Below the pieces are notes generated by a model, which was not told the origin of the DNA, did not search any database, and saw nothing but the letters and a program-made list of their open reading frames with translations. A program made the position numbers and the translations under genes. Of a stretch of DNA of 60,120 nt, positions 42,370 to 51,478 are shown in pieces. Numbering within the stretch: the stretch's first letter is position 1; the number at the start of each line of letters is the position of its first letter. The stretch is from Pseudomonadota bacterium (GTDB lineage: Bacteria; Myxococcota_A; UBA9160; SZUA-336): contig QJZC01000054.1 of assembly GCA_003247575.1 (NCBI GenBank), forward strand, positions 1 through 60,120, read 5' to 3'.

Positions 42370-44309
42370 CCTGGATCTGGATACTGACCCTCGCCGGCGT
42401 GCTGCTGAACGGCCTGCGTACGCGAGGTCGCGCGCTGGCGCTGGAAGAAGTCGGCAGCGAGGCCGCTCTGCAGGCGAACTCGCCTTCATCGATCACGCCG
42501 CAGGCTCCGGCGACGCGCGGCAATGCGGCCGCGGACTATCTCTTCCTGGTCGCACGCGGGGTGCGTCTGTCTCCGGAGGTGCGCGAACGTGCGCTCGCGT
42601 ACGCACGTTCGCGCGGCCTGGCCGTGGTGGACCTGATCCCGTCCGATCTCCCCGTCGAGCGCGCCCTGCTCCTGGTCCGTTCGTGCGATCCGCGCGACTA
42701 CTCCCAGAATCGCTTGGCGCCGGGACGCGGTGCCGGCCATGCGATCCTCGTGCGCCGCGATGTCCTGGAGCGATCGCGGCTGGAGCTCGGGGAGAAAGAG
42801 TCCCTGGAGCCCGAGCGGGTCGCCCGCGCGACGATCCAGCTCAAGTACTATGCCGGTACCGCGGCCGCGCTCGGCGTTCTGCCGGGGCTGTCTGCGCTCC
42901 CGTCCGACCGGCCGGATGCGATGCGTTTCTGGAGCGCGCTGGTGGGCGAGACCACGGGCTTGGTCATCGGCCTGCAAACCGCAGAGCTCGCGCTCTTTGG
43001 TCTCGGCCTCTGGTTCGCACCGCTTTGGGCGTTGGCGGCGATCCTCGCCTTTCAGCTTCAGCCGCTGCTGGTGTTCGGCTCGTCGAAGCTCCAGCCCGAG
43101 GATCTTCGCCTGCAGGCGATCGGACGCATCGGCTTGTGGACGCGCCATCTGGTGCGCTTCTTCCGTGCGTCGCGGCCGGATCCAGAGGCGCGCGACGCCG
43201 CGACGAAGAGCCGACTGCAGCGGGAGGGGGAGAGCCGTGCGGAGTACGCGAGCTGGGTCGCGGGTGGGCTGGCAGCCTTCTTCGAGGCGCGCCGCACGGA
43301 TTGTCCCTGGTGCGGGGCGGCCGACCTCGTGCAGCGTCTGGTCACGAAGGACTTCTTCCACCACAAGCCGGGACGCTTTCGACTCGATCGATGCGAGGCG
43401 TGTGGCCACGTATTCCAAAATCCTCGGTTGTCCATCGAGGGGCTCGACTTCTACTACAAGGACTTCTACGGCGGCGCGTGGGAGGGCCCACTGGAGCTGG
43501 CTGCGCAATCTTCCGCCGACCTCTACACGCGGCGTGCCGAGACTCTGCAAGGTCTACACGAGCCGCGGAAGTGGCTGGATGTCGGGACCGGACAGGCGCA
43601 CTTCTGCATCATGGCCTCTGCGGTCTGGCCGGGATGTCAGTTCGATGGGCTCGACATGAGCGAGGGCGTCGAGGAGGCGCAGCGCCGCGGCTGGATCTCC
43701 AAGGCCTACCGCCAGATGTTCCCCGATGTCGCGCCCAAGCTGACCGAGGCTTACGACGTCGTCAGCATGCATCACTACTTGGAGCACACGCTCGATCCGA
43801 GAGCCGAGCTCGACGCGGCCGCACACGTTCTCGCTCCGGGCGGAATGTTGCAGATCGAGGTGCCGGACCCCGAGTACCCTCTGGCCGCGCTGTTCGGCCG
43901 ACGTTGGGCTTCCTGGTTTCAGCCGCAGCATCTCCATTTCGTTCCGCTCACGAACCTGCGCCAAGCACTCGAAGAGCGGCATTTCGAGGTCGTCCGCGAG
44001 CTCCGTGCGACCGCCAACCTCTCGTCCGATGTCGCGTTTTGGCTCTACACCATTCTCGAGAGTCTGGCACCGCCGGTCGGAATGCCTTGGCAGCCCGCCC
44101 GGACGCCCCTGCGCACGCTTTGGCGGATCGCGGTTCTGAGCACCGTGGGGCCCGCATTCGTCTTGGCTTTCGCGGCAGACAGGCTGCTGGATTCCTGGGT
44201 GCGCCGCTTCGCTTCGCGGTCGAATACCTATCGCATCATCGCTCGAAAGGGAAGCGTCGCTCGAAAGGGCATCGTCGCTCGAAAGGGATCGGTCGAGCGT
44301 CGCGCCTGA
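42366..44309 (+). CDS. Membrane-anchored zinc-finger SAM methyltransferase 1
   Basis: This 647-residue protein starts at TTG 42366, overlapping the glycosyltransferase stop (TTGA). The start is supported by its paralogue at 51475, which begins MTWIWIL at the matching place. Order: N-terminal helix; an ARGVRLSPEVRERALAYARS domain of unknown type; two membrane helices near 191-238; a CPWCG/CEACG zinc-ribbon near 312-345; then a class I methyltransferase (WLDVGTGQAHFC near 405, MHHYLEHT, VPDPEYP). The C-terminus has a basic repeat, ARKGSVARKGIVARKG. Methylation of a lipid-linked intermediate at the membrane is inferred. Confidence 0.85.
   Translation: MTWIWILTLAGVLLNGLRTRGRALALEEVGSEAALQANSPSSITPQAPATRGNAAADYLFLVARGVRLSPEVRERALAYARSRGLAVVDLIPSDLPVERALLLVRSCDPRDYSQNRLAPGRGAGHAILVRRDVLERSRLELGEKESLEPERVARATIQLKYYAGTAAALGVLPGLSALPSDRPDAMRFWSALVGETTGLVIGLQTAELALFGLGLWFAPLWALAAILAFQLQPLLVFGSSKLQPEDLRLQAIGRIGLWTRHLVRFFRASRPDPEARDAATKSRLQREGESRAEYASWVAGGLAAFFEARRTDCPWCGAADLVQRLVTKDFFHHKPGRFRLDRCEACGHVFQNPRLSIEGLDFYYKDFYGGAWEGPLELAAQSSADLYTRRAETLQGLHEPRKWLDVGTGQAHFCIMASAVWPGCQFDGLDMSEGVEEAQRRGWISKAYRQMFPDVAPKLTEAYDVVSMHHYLEHTLDPRAELDAAAHVLAPGGMLQIEVPDPEYPLAALFGRRWASWFQPQHLHFVPLTNLRQALEERHFEVVRELRATANLSSDVAFWLYTILESLAPPVGMPWQPARTPLRTLWRIAVLSTVGPAFVLAFAADRLLDSWVRRFASRSNTYRIIARKGSVARKGIVARKGSVERRA
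44240..44300 (+). repeat. Short tandem repeat inside the methyltransferase C-terminus
   Basis: Three to four imperfect 18-bp units built on GCTCGAAAGGG encode the ARKGSV-type tail. The paralogue lacks it. Confidence 0.6.
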
Positions 44310-44322
44310 AACGATCCGTCGC

Positions 44323-45237
44323 ATGAAGCTCGACGGCTGTTCGAGAGATCTCGAGCGGCCCGCGAGTCAGGGAGATTCTCCGATTCGGGAGCTCGAGAAC
44401 AAAGTCGCAGTCGTCACCGGTGCTGCGAGCGGGATCGGTCGCGCGTTGGCAAATGAGCTTGCCGGACGTGGCTGCTCCGTAGCGCTCGTCGACGTCCAGG
44501 GAAATTCCCTGAAGGATGTGGCAGCGGAGGTCGAGGCGAAAGGGCGCACTGCCTCGATCCACGTAAAGGATGTGGCGGATCGGCAGGCGATGCAGCTGTT
44601 GCCGGCCGAGGTCCTGGCCGCGCATGGTCAGGTAGATTTGCTCGTCAACAATGCCGGAATCATTTCTGGATACACTTTCGAGGATCACCCCATCGAACAT
44701 CTGGAGCGCGTCATCCAGGTGAATCTGATGGGAGTCATGTACGGCTGCAAGTTCTTCCTACCGCATCTGAAGCAGCGCCCCGAAGCGCACATCGTCAACC
44801 TCTCCAGCATGTTCGGGTTGATCGGTATTCCGACGCAGGCCGGCTATGCCGCATCGAAGTTTGCGATTCGAGGGTTCAGCGAGGTGTTGTGGGTCGAGCT
44901 GGCAGCCTCTGGCATCGGTGTGACCTGCGTGTTTCCCGGTGGCGTGCACACGAACCTGATTTCGGCCGCTCCAGGCTGGGCCGAAGGGGTAGACGTCGCC
45001 CAGCAGCAGTTTGATCAGGTCGTCAAGCGGACGCCGGAGCAGGCAGCGCGGAGCATCGTGCGCGCGATCCAGAGAAACACGCCGCAGCTGCGACTCGGCG
45101 TCGAGAGCTACCTGATCGATTGGCTGAAGCGTTGGCTGCCCCGCGCGCCACATCGTTGGATGGCCTCGCGTCAGCGTGCGGCCCAGCGCAAGGACCAGGA
45201 TGTGTCGCCGCGATCGAATGGACCCGCGGCGAAATGA
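44323..45237 (+). CDS. Short-chain dehydrogenase/reductase
   Basis: This 304-residue SDR has the dinucleotide motif VTGAASGIGRAL near residue 31, the NNAG motif, catalytic Ser in NLSSMFG and YAASK for Tyr/Lys. A C-terminal extension of about 50 residues (LIDWLKRWLPRAPHRWMASR) is typical of membrane-associated lipid SDRs. It starts 13 nt after the methyltransferase, and its stop overlaps the next start (ATGA). It most likely reduces a keto group of the lipid or polyketide chain to a hydroxyl. Confidence 0.92.
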   Translation: MKLDGCSRDLERPASQGDSPIRELENKVAVVTGAASGIGRALANELAGRGCSVALVDVQGNSLKDVAAEVEAKGRTASIHVKDVADRQAMQLLPAEVLAAHGQVDLLVNNAGIISGYTFEDHPIEHLERVIQVNLMGVMYGCKFFLPHLKQRPEAHIVNLSSMFGLIGIPTQAGYAASKFAIRGFSEVLWVELAASGIGVTCVFPGGVHTNLISAAPGWAEGVDVAQQQFDQVVKRTPEQAARSIVRAIQRNTPQLRLGVESYLIDWLKRWLPRAPHRWMASRQRAAQRKDQDVSPRSNGPAAK

Positions 45238-46655
45238 GCGGCCCAGGCGCACCAGGGCCGTCCGAAGCGCTTCTGGGCCCCATGCGGTACCCCCTGGACT
45301 ACCTGGATCGGGGTTGCCTGGCCGCGACGAGCTTGGAGCACGCAAGCTCGAACGCGCCGACCTGGGAGCTGATCGTCTCTGGGCAGGTGCATCCGCAGCA
45401 TTGTGCGCACGCGCTGACCCTGCTCGCGTCGCGTCATCCTACCTGCGTCTCCTTGGTGCGTCCCGATCCGGCTACACAGCCAAAGGGACATAGCGCGTAC
45501 TACGAGGTCCAGTCGCCGGCCGCGATCGAAAAGCTGTTCGAGTACGTCGACCTGCGTCAGAGTCCCGAAGATGCGCTCTCCAAGCTCCGGATCGAGATTC
45601 GGAATCGCTTCATGGATCTTTACGCGGACTTTCCGCTCCACGTGACTCTCGCGCAGACGGGTGAGCGATCGGCCCGGCTCTTCTTCAAGCAGCATCATGC
45701 CCTGGCCGATGGCCGCGCCTTCATCGCGATGCTGCAGGACTTCGCACTCTTCCTGGAGCATGCCGCAACCGGCGAGCCGCTCGCGCCCGATCAGTTGGAG
45801 GTCTATCCGCGACAGGACGAGTTCAGCGCCCTCGAGATCGGCCGCCTGAAGGGATTCCTCTGGGCGCTGGCGGGTCTGCGCATCTGGGCCGGCATTGGCT
45901 GGCGCCTGCGGCGGGCTCCGCTCACGCGTCTGATCGAGAACCAGTGGACGGATTCTCGAGGGAGCGACGAGATGCTGCATCTCGTGCTCGACCGCGAGCT
46001 CTTGGTGAAGTGGAAGCCGCTTCGCCAGCGCGCCGGTGTCGGCCTGGCCGCTTTGCTCGCGGCTGCCCTCGCGATCGCCAGTCGCCGCTGGAATCTCGAG
46101 AACGGGGTCGAGCCCGGACGCGTCAAGCTCTCGCTGGTCGCCGAGACGCGGCCGCGCCACGGGCGCTTTCGCTCCTTTGCGAATCACCTGTCCGGGTTCA
46201 TGGCGGAGCTTTCCCTCGATCGGGAGCCCAACCCGCTCGAGCTGATGCGCTCGATCCAAGAGCAGGTGCAGCTCCAGGCCGCGACCAACGCTCACAAGAA
46301 GCGCCTGGTATTCGAGCGTGCGATGACCGCACCCATCCCGCTCGATGGGCTACGCAAAGCGGTGTTCGAGACGGATGAACCGAGTGCGAATCTGAATCTG
46401 AGCAACCTGATCGCACTGGACTTCCCGGTCCTGCGCGGCAGGGATTGGTGCGTCGAAGCGATCGAGATCACCACCCCCGTCATTCGCCCGTTCGGGGTGA
46501 TGCTCACCGTGATCGACTACAACGGCAAGCTGCGCTTCAACTTCAACTACAAGGCCTCGGTGGTGCGTCGCGAGCAGGTCGAAGAGCTACGGCGTCACTT
46601 CGAGCGCACGCTCGGAGAGGTGGCCGAGGCCCTCGCTTCCCCCGCCTCAGTCTGA
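45234..46655 (+). CDS. Condensation-type acyltransferase (WS/DGAT or PapA-like)
   Basis: This 473-residue protein starts at ATG 45234 (ATGA overlap with the SDR); the frame upstream is unused. It carries the superfamily catalytic motif HHxxxDG as QHHALADGRAF near residue 154, an N-terminal YLDRGCLAATSLEHAS block and a C-terminal NLSNLIALDFPV strand. Enzymes of this fold esterify alcohols with acyl chains from CoA or carrier proteins. Its 3' end overlaps the convergent synthase gene by 9 bp, an unusual tail-to-tail overlap. It probably adds an acyl group to the glycolipid product. Confidence 0.85.
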   Translation: MSGPGAPGPSEALLGPMRYPLDYLDRGCLAATSLEHASSNAPTWELIVSGQVHPQHCAHALTLLASRHPTCVSLVRPDPATQPKGHSAYYEVQSPAAIEKLFEYVDLRQSPEDALSKLRIEIRNRFMDLYADFPLHVTLAQTGERSARLFFKQHHALADGRAFIAMLQDFALFLEHAATGEPLAPDQLEVYPRQDEFSALEIGRLKGFLWALAGLRIWAGIGWRLRRAPLTRLIENQWTDSRGSDEMLHLVLDRELLVKWKPLRQRAGVGLAALLAAALAIASRRWNLENGVEPGRVKLSLVAETRPRHGRFRSFANHLSGFMAELSLDREPNPLELMRSIQEQVQLQAATNAHKKRLVFERAMTAPIPLDGLRKAVFETDEPSANLNLSNLIALDFPVLRGRDWCVEAIEITTPVIRPFGVMLTVIDYNGKLRFNFNYKASVVRREQVEELRRHFERTLGEVAEALASPASV

Positions 46656-49600
46656 CGGGAGCAGCGTCCAGCGAACGCGGTAGCCTGTGTCGCCGCTCTG
46701 CTCGAACGCTTCGCCGGCGCGTTCTTCCCCCGCCGCCTCCAGCCTTTCCTCGACCGGGCCTACGCTGGCTTCGATCGATATCTCGGGGCGGCCGACGCTA
46801 CTGACGAGCGCAACGGCGATACCCCGCTGATGGGCCACGCAGACGCGAAGATCTTCCGAGAAGCGGCCGCTCACGTGGAGCCCCGTTTCTGCATCCTCGC
46901 GCAGCTGCACCTCGATCGGGAAGACGGGACCGTGCCCGCGCTGCCAGAGCCAATGGCGCACCGCATCCTTCACCGCGATCCGCTCCAGCAGCCAGTCTCG
47001 CTGACTGTTTGGAGTCAGTGCCCAGTATTCGGCTCGCTCCTCGGAGCTCAGATAGCGGCGCATCACCAGCTCGCGGCCTGCCGCGGTCCGCCAGTGCTCG
47101 CGCGCAACCACATAGGGAGCTGCCTCACGCGTCTCCGCCAGCAGCGATACGCTCGGCTTCATGAAGACGTCCCACGAGCGTTCGGTCGTCTCGAAGCGGC
47201 GATCCTCCCAGCCTTGCACGCGCGCAATCGAGACACCCGCGACTCGAAGGTCCATGCGCGCGCGCACGGCGGAGTCGTCGAGCGAGTCGATCCGAACCTC
47301 GCACTGCGTCAACGTCCCGGGTTCTGGCTCGGGTCCGAAGAAGTCGATGCGGTCGATACGGAAGGGAAAGGCGAAGCGGTCGACCTCGGTGTACAGCAGG
47401 ACCCAGAAACCCATCAGCTGACCGGCGTTGTCGAGCAGGGATCCCAGTGCGGGGAGTGCACGAAGAGTTCCGCGCATGCCGTTGTGGGCCACCTGTCCGA
47501 GTGCTTCCACTCCGCGATATGCGGGTCCGTGGAACATCCAGCGATCTTTGTAGAAGTCTCGAACGTCGATGTGGCATTCCGCCGGCTGTTCCAGCGGCTC
47601 GAGCTCGTCCGTGGGAGCCTGCGGATAGGCGTGCCCGAGCAGGACGACGCAACGCGCATACGGCCCGAGCTCGACCTCGCAGCGATCCCACGCCTCGAAC
47701 TTGGCCTTGATCGACAGCGTGATCTCCGGCTCCACGGGAAGCCAACGCAGGGCCACGATCTTCTCGAAGCCGATCACCTGCATTCCCGGAGACTGCCGAG
47801 CGGCCACCTCTCCCATGAGCGCGATCATCGCCGTCATCGGGATCACCGGGAACAGATCGGCCGGTTCGATCCCGCTGTCGGGCTGCTGGAACAGGCAGTG
47901 GTCGATCATGTCGGGGAGCAAGCTCAGTGAGACGCGGCGCTCCTCGTGGTAGAGGCGTGGAGTGGCCTTCGCGCTCGCAGTCTGCACGCGCGGAGTTTCT
48001 CGACGTCGTGCGGCCCGCAGACTGGACGGACGCGGGGGCGCCGCCGGCTCGGGGCGTGCGCTGGACCTGTTCGCAAACAGCTGAGCGATCTCACGGCTCG
48101 CGTCGCCCGCTTCTCTCAGCATGGCGTCGAGCTCCGCCAGCACGGGTCCGCGGCTCGCGGCCTCGATCCCGTGTACTGGACCGCTCGCGACGGACGAGCG
48201 GACATGGATTCCGAGATCCAGTGGCTCGGAGAATCGCACCAGGTTGCTGCCGAGTCGCAGCTTCGGCCCCCGGGAAGCGTGCGCCCTTGTGCTGTTCGTT
48301 CCGATGCCGGTCGATCTCGTGTCCGCATCCCCTGGCCGCGGGCGTTGTTCCGGGAAGACACGCGCGAGGTCGATGGGAGCGCCTTCGACGAAGAGGGCTG
48401 CGGCGCCTCGGCGAAGCTGGGCGAGTGGGCTCCTCGATGGGTCCAGCAGCGAGATCGCAAGGTGTTCGTCGCTCCGGAGTGTGTCGCCGGCGAAGTGACT
48501 CAGGCTGCCGATTCCGACCTGGACGAAGACGCGGGTCCCTCGTGCGTAGAGGCGTTCGAGCAGGGGACGGAAGCGGACGGGCTCTAGATAGAAGCGCCGC
48601 AGCTGATCGCGAACGGCCGCCGGATCGGATGGATACGGGGCGCTCGTCGTCGAGGACCAGAGCGGGACGCGCGGGGCTTGCAGGGGTGTTCCATCGATCG
48701 CGGGCTCGTACTGAGCGAGGTAAGGTGCGAAGAAGCGAGAGTGGAAACCCGATCGGAACGGCAGCTCCTCGCTCAGCACGCGCTGCTCTCGCAGACGTGC
48801 TCGCGCCACCTCGATGGCCGCGCTGCGTCCGCACAGAATGGCCTGGTGCGGACAGTTGTCGTGAGAGAGCTCCACGTCCTCGATCTCGTCGATGATCGGC
48901 TGGACGAATTCCGCGCTCGCTCCGACCGCCGCATAGATCACGTCGGGAACGACCAGCCGAACCTGATCGAGCGCCTCCACGCAGCTCGCGACCTGGGCCG
49001 GGGGCACCATCTCGGACGCGACCATGCCACTCCACTCGCCGATGCTGTGGCCGGCCATCACATCCGGGACGATGCCGAGTAGACCGAGCACCTGCGTCAA
49101 GAAGCGGGCCGCCTCGACGATGGCGAAGCCTTGCTGCTCCAGATCCCCGGAGCCCGTTCGGGGAGCGGACAGCCCGAAGTGCTCTGCGATGTCGTCGAGC
49201 CGCGGTACGGCGTGCGCTTCGATGCCCGGAAACAAGAGTGCGAGCTCTCCGCCGGCGCTGAGGAGTCCGTTCGGTGAGAACCAGATTTCGCTGCGCCCGC
49301 GCCATGCGCGACCGCGCTCGATCGCCTTGCGGGCCATGCCGATGCGCTTCGGATTGGGTGCCGCGATCGCCAGCCGGATCGGCCCCGGCTCTTCATCCAG
49401 CGGTTCCGGGCTGCCGGCCTCCAGAGCGGCGTCGAGCCGCGCGAGCAGATCCTGAGTGGTCGCAGCCGCGAACAGCCAGACCTGTTCTGCTGCGGCCGTC
49501 GGCTGCGCATCCGCGCTCGGGATCGCTTGCGTCGCGCCGTGCGCCGGACGGATTCCGGGAGCTACGGCGCCGTGACTCTCGAGCACGACATGCGCGTTCA

Positions 49601-50954
49601 CACCTCCGAAACCGAAGGCGTTCACCGCGGCGACTCGTCGCATTCCCGCTTCGGTCTCCCAGGCCATTGCCTTGGAAATCGGTTCGAAGCGCGTCTCCTG
49701 CAGCAGCGGGTGAGGGTCTTCGCAGTGGAGCGTCGGCGGAAGAATACCGTGGTGGACCGCGAGCGCGGCCTTCACGAATCCCGCGACGCCAGCGGCGGGC
49801 ATGGCGTGCCCGATCATCGACTTGACCGACCCGATCCCCGCGCGGCGCCCGCCGCTGTGCGGGCCGAAGAATCGCCCCACCGTGCGGAGCTCTGCCTCGT
49901 CCCCGGCGGGCGTCGCGGTGCCGTGCGCCTCGATCAAGCCGATCGAGGCGGGATCGATTCCAGCGGCTGCCCAGGCGCGCTCGAGGGCCATCACCTGGCC
50001 GGAGACGCTCGGGTTCATGAGGGCGGACTGGCGCCCGTCGCTGGCCACACCCGTGCCGCGAATCACCGCGTAGATCCGGTCTCCGTCGCGTTCTGCGTCA
50101 CTCAATCGCTTGAGCGCCACGACGCCGGTTCCCTCTCCGATCAGCAGTCCGTCGGCGCGTCGGTCGAGCGGACGGATCTGATGCGACTGGCTCACCGCTT
50201 GGAGCTGTGTGAAGACCGACCAGAGAGTGGTGTCGTGGCAGTGATGCACGCCACCCGCGAGCACGAGATCACAGCGACGGCTCTCGAGCTCGTGGGTCGC
50301 ATGCTCGATGGCGATCAGTGAGCTCGCACAGGCAGCGTCTACCAAGTAGGCCGGTCCGGCGAAGTCCAGGCGGTTCGCGATGCGCGAGGCCGCCAGATTG
50401 GGAACGATCCCGATCGCCGCTTCCGGCCGGCGCGGCCCGATCGCCTGTTGGAAGTGCTCGCGAACCGCGTCGAGCTGCGCTTGGGTGAGCTCGGGCAGTA
50501 ACCCGCGTAGGCAGGCCACGACCTGCTCGGAGGTCCGGACCCATTCGTTGAGCTGAGACTGCGCTTGGGTGAGATACCCTCCGCGGCCCAGAATCACGCC
50601 TACACGGCGTCGGTCCACGCGCTCCGCGCTCTGCCCGACATCGCGCAGCGCCTCGGCGGCCACCCGCAGCGCGATCATCTGATCCGGCTCCGCCGCCTCG
50701 ACGATCACCGGCATGATCCCGAACGCCAGGGGGTCGAAGTTCGCATCGTCGTCGACGAAGCCGCCTCGACGGCAGTAGAAGCGCGCGGGGCCCTCTGGCA
50801 GCGCCTCGAAGAACACTGGATCCAGGCGCCCAGCCGGGACGTCCGAGATCGCGTCTACCCCGTTCACCAGATTGGTCCAGTAGCGATCCAGGCCGGGAGC
50901 GCCCGGTAGGAGTACCGACATCCCGACGACCGCGATGCCGCGTTCCGACATCAC
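46647..50954 (-). CDS. Type I polyketide/fatty-acid-like synthase: KS-AT-DH with PPTase-like C-terminus
   Basis: This 1435-residue multienzyme has no carrier or reductase domain. KS (about 1-455): VVGMSVLLPG, active Cys in DAACASSL (~208), EAHGTATPAGD and GHAMPAAGVAGF. AT (about 560-870): GHSIGEWSG (~636). DH double hotdog (about 1010-1270): SLLPDMIDHCLFQQP (~1015), PVIPMTA and LLDNAGQLMGFW. The last ~140 residues resemble an Sfp-type phosphopantetheinyl transferase (YLSSEERAEY, RDWLLERIAVKDAVRHW, VCVAHQRGIAVAL), with the metal motif altered. The start is ATG 50954 (a second ATG follows at once). The separate carrier proteins at 39.4-40.4 kb would hold the chain. KS-AT-DH order and partners recall PUFA and heterocyst-glycolipid synthases. 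Confidence 0.92.
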   Translation of the reverse strand: MMSERGIAVVGMSVLLPGAPGLDRYWTNLVNGVDAISDVPAGRLDPVFFEALPEGPARFYCRRGGFVDDDANFDPLAFGIMPVIVEAAEPDQMIALRVAAEALRDVGQSAERVDRRRVGVILGRGGYLTQAQSQLNEWVRTSEQVVACLRGLLPELTQAQLDAVREHFQQAIGPRRPEAAIGIVPNLAASRIANRLDFAGPAYLVDAACASSLIAIEHATHELESRRCDLVLAGGVHHCHDTTLWSVFTQLQAVSQSHQIRPLDRRADGLLIGEGTGVVALKRLSDAERDGDRIYAVIRGTGVASDGRQSALMNPSVSGQVMALERAWAAAGIDPASIGLIEAHGTATPAGDEAELRTVGRFFGPHSGGRRAGIGSVKSMIGHAMPAAGVAGFVKAALAVHHGILPPTLHCEDPHPLLQETRFEPISKAMAWETEAGMRRVAAVNAFGFGGVNAHVVLESHGAVAPGIRPAHGATQAIPSADAQPTAAAEQVWLFAAATTQDLLARLDAALEAGSPEPLDEEPGPIRLAIAAPNPKRIGMARKAIERGRAWRGRSEIWFSPNGLLSAGGELALLFPGIEAHAVPRLDDIAEHFGLSAPRTGSGDLEQQGFAIVEAARFLTQVLGLLGIVPDVMAGHSIGEWSGMVASEMVPPAQVASCVEALDQVRLVVPDVIYAAVGASAEFVQPIIDEIEDVELSHDNCPHQAILCGRSAAIEVARARLREQRVLSEELPFRSGFHSRFFAPYLAQYEPAIDGTPLQAPRVPLWSSTTSAPYPSDPAAVRDQLRRFYLEPVRFRPLLERLYARGTRVFVQVGIGSLSHFAGDTLRSDEHLAISLLDPSRSPLAQLRRGAAALFVEGAPIDLARVFPEQRPRPGDADTRSTGIGTNSTRAHASRGPKLRLGSNLVRFSEPLDLGIHVRSSVASGPVHGIEAASRGPVLAELDAMLREAGDASREIAQLFANRSSARPEPAAPPRPSSLRAARRRETPRVQTASAKATPRLYHEERRVSLSLLPDMIDHCLFQQPDSGIEPADLFPVIPMTAMIALMGEVAARQSPGMQVIGFEKIVALRWLPVEPEITLSIKAKFEAWDRCEVELGPYARCVVLLGHAYPQAPTDELEPLEQPAECHIDVRDFYKDRWMFHGPAYRGVEALGQVAHNGMRGTLRALPALGSLLDNAGQLMGFWVLLYTEVDRFAFPFRIDRIDFFGPEPEPGTLTQCEVRIDSLDDSAVRARMDLRVAGVSIARVQGWEDRRFETTERSWDVFMKPSVSLLAETREAAPYVVAREHWRTAAGRELVMRRYLSSEERAEYWALTPNSQRDWLLERIAVKDAVRHWLWQRGHGPVFPIEVQLREDAETGLHVSGRFSEDLRVCVAHQRGIAVALVSSVGRPEISIEASVGPVEERLEAAGEERAGEAFEQSGDTGYRVRWTLLPSD

Positions 50955-51262
50955 GGCCTCCCGTTGGCTGCGCTCGGACGCATCTGGTGCCGTGCGCAGC
51001 GGCCATTCCGATACATGTACACGCAGGCCAGCCTAGCCGCAGCCTGGCCTGTAGGGCGATTAAGAATGCGTTGCTTCTCCGTAAAATCCGCCACCGAGGG
51101 CTGCTGCGTGCGGCCTGCCGGGCCGCTGCGAGCCCAGCCTCCCCAAGCCGGCGCCATGCGAGGGTGGACCATCCGGGATCGGACTTCCTGGTATCATGAG
51201 CCTGTGCGAGCCGCCGGTCGCAGCAGGCGCACCGCGACCCCCTCGTCACCGAGGCCGCTCTG
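50955..51262. promoter_or_regulatory. Divergent intergenic region
   Basis: It lies between the synthase gene (minus) and the second methyltransferase block (plus). It is less GC-rich around TTAAGAATGCG and TCCGTAAAATCC. It must hold promoters for both directions, but exact boxes could not be assigned. Confidence 0.4.
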
Positions 51263-51478
51263 TTGATGAAGAACTCATGCATTATTGATTTGCAGAGCCC
51301 GCCCGAGGCGCAAAGAATTGCTTGGATTCGGAAACTGCAGGGACTGGATCCTACGAGGCACTGGATCCTACTGCAGCAAGGGCTCGCCAGGTTTCAGCGG
51401 AGCCGCCTCTTTCGCTCCTCTCGAGTGCGCATTGCACCTGAAGCATCGGTCGCCCATGACGTGAAAGAGATCCGATGA
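51263..51478 (+). CDS. Small ORF coupled to methyltransferase 2
   Basis: A 71-codon frame ends in ATGA with the next start. Its codon choice (ATT, GAT, TTG, AGA) is unlike its neighbours, the ribosome site is weak and no domain is recognised. It may be a coupling leader or simply chance. An 11-bp direct repeat, CTGGATCCTAC, lies within it. Confidence 0.3.
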   Translation: MMKNSCIIDLQSPPEAQRIAWIRKLQGLDPTRHWILLQQGLARFQRSRLFRSSRVRIAPEASVAHDVKEIR

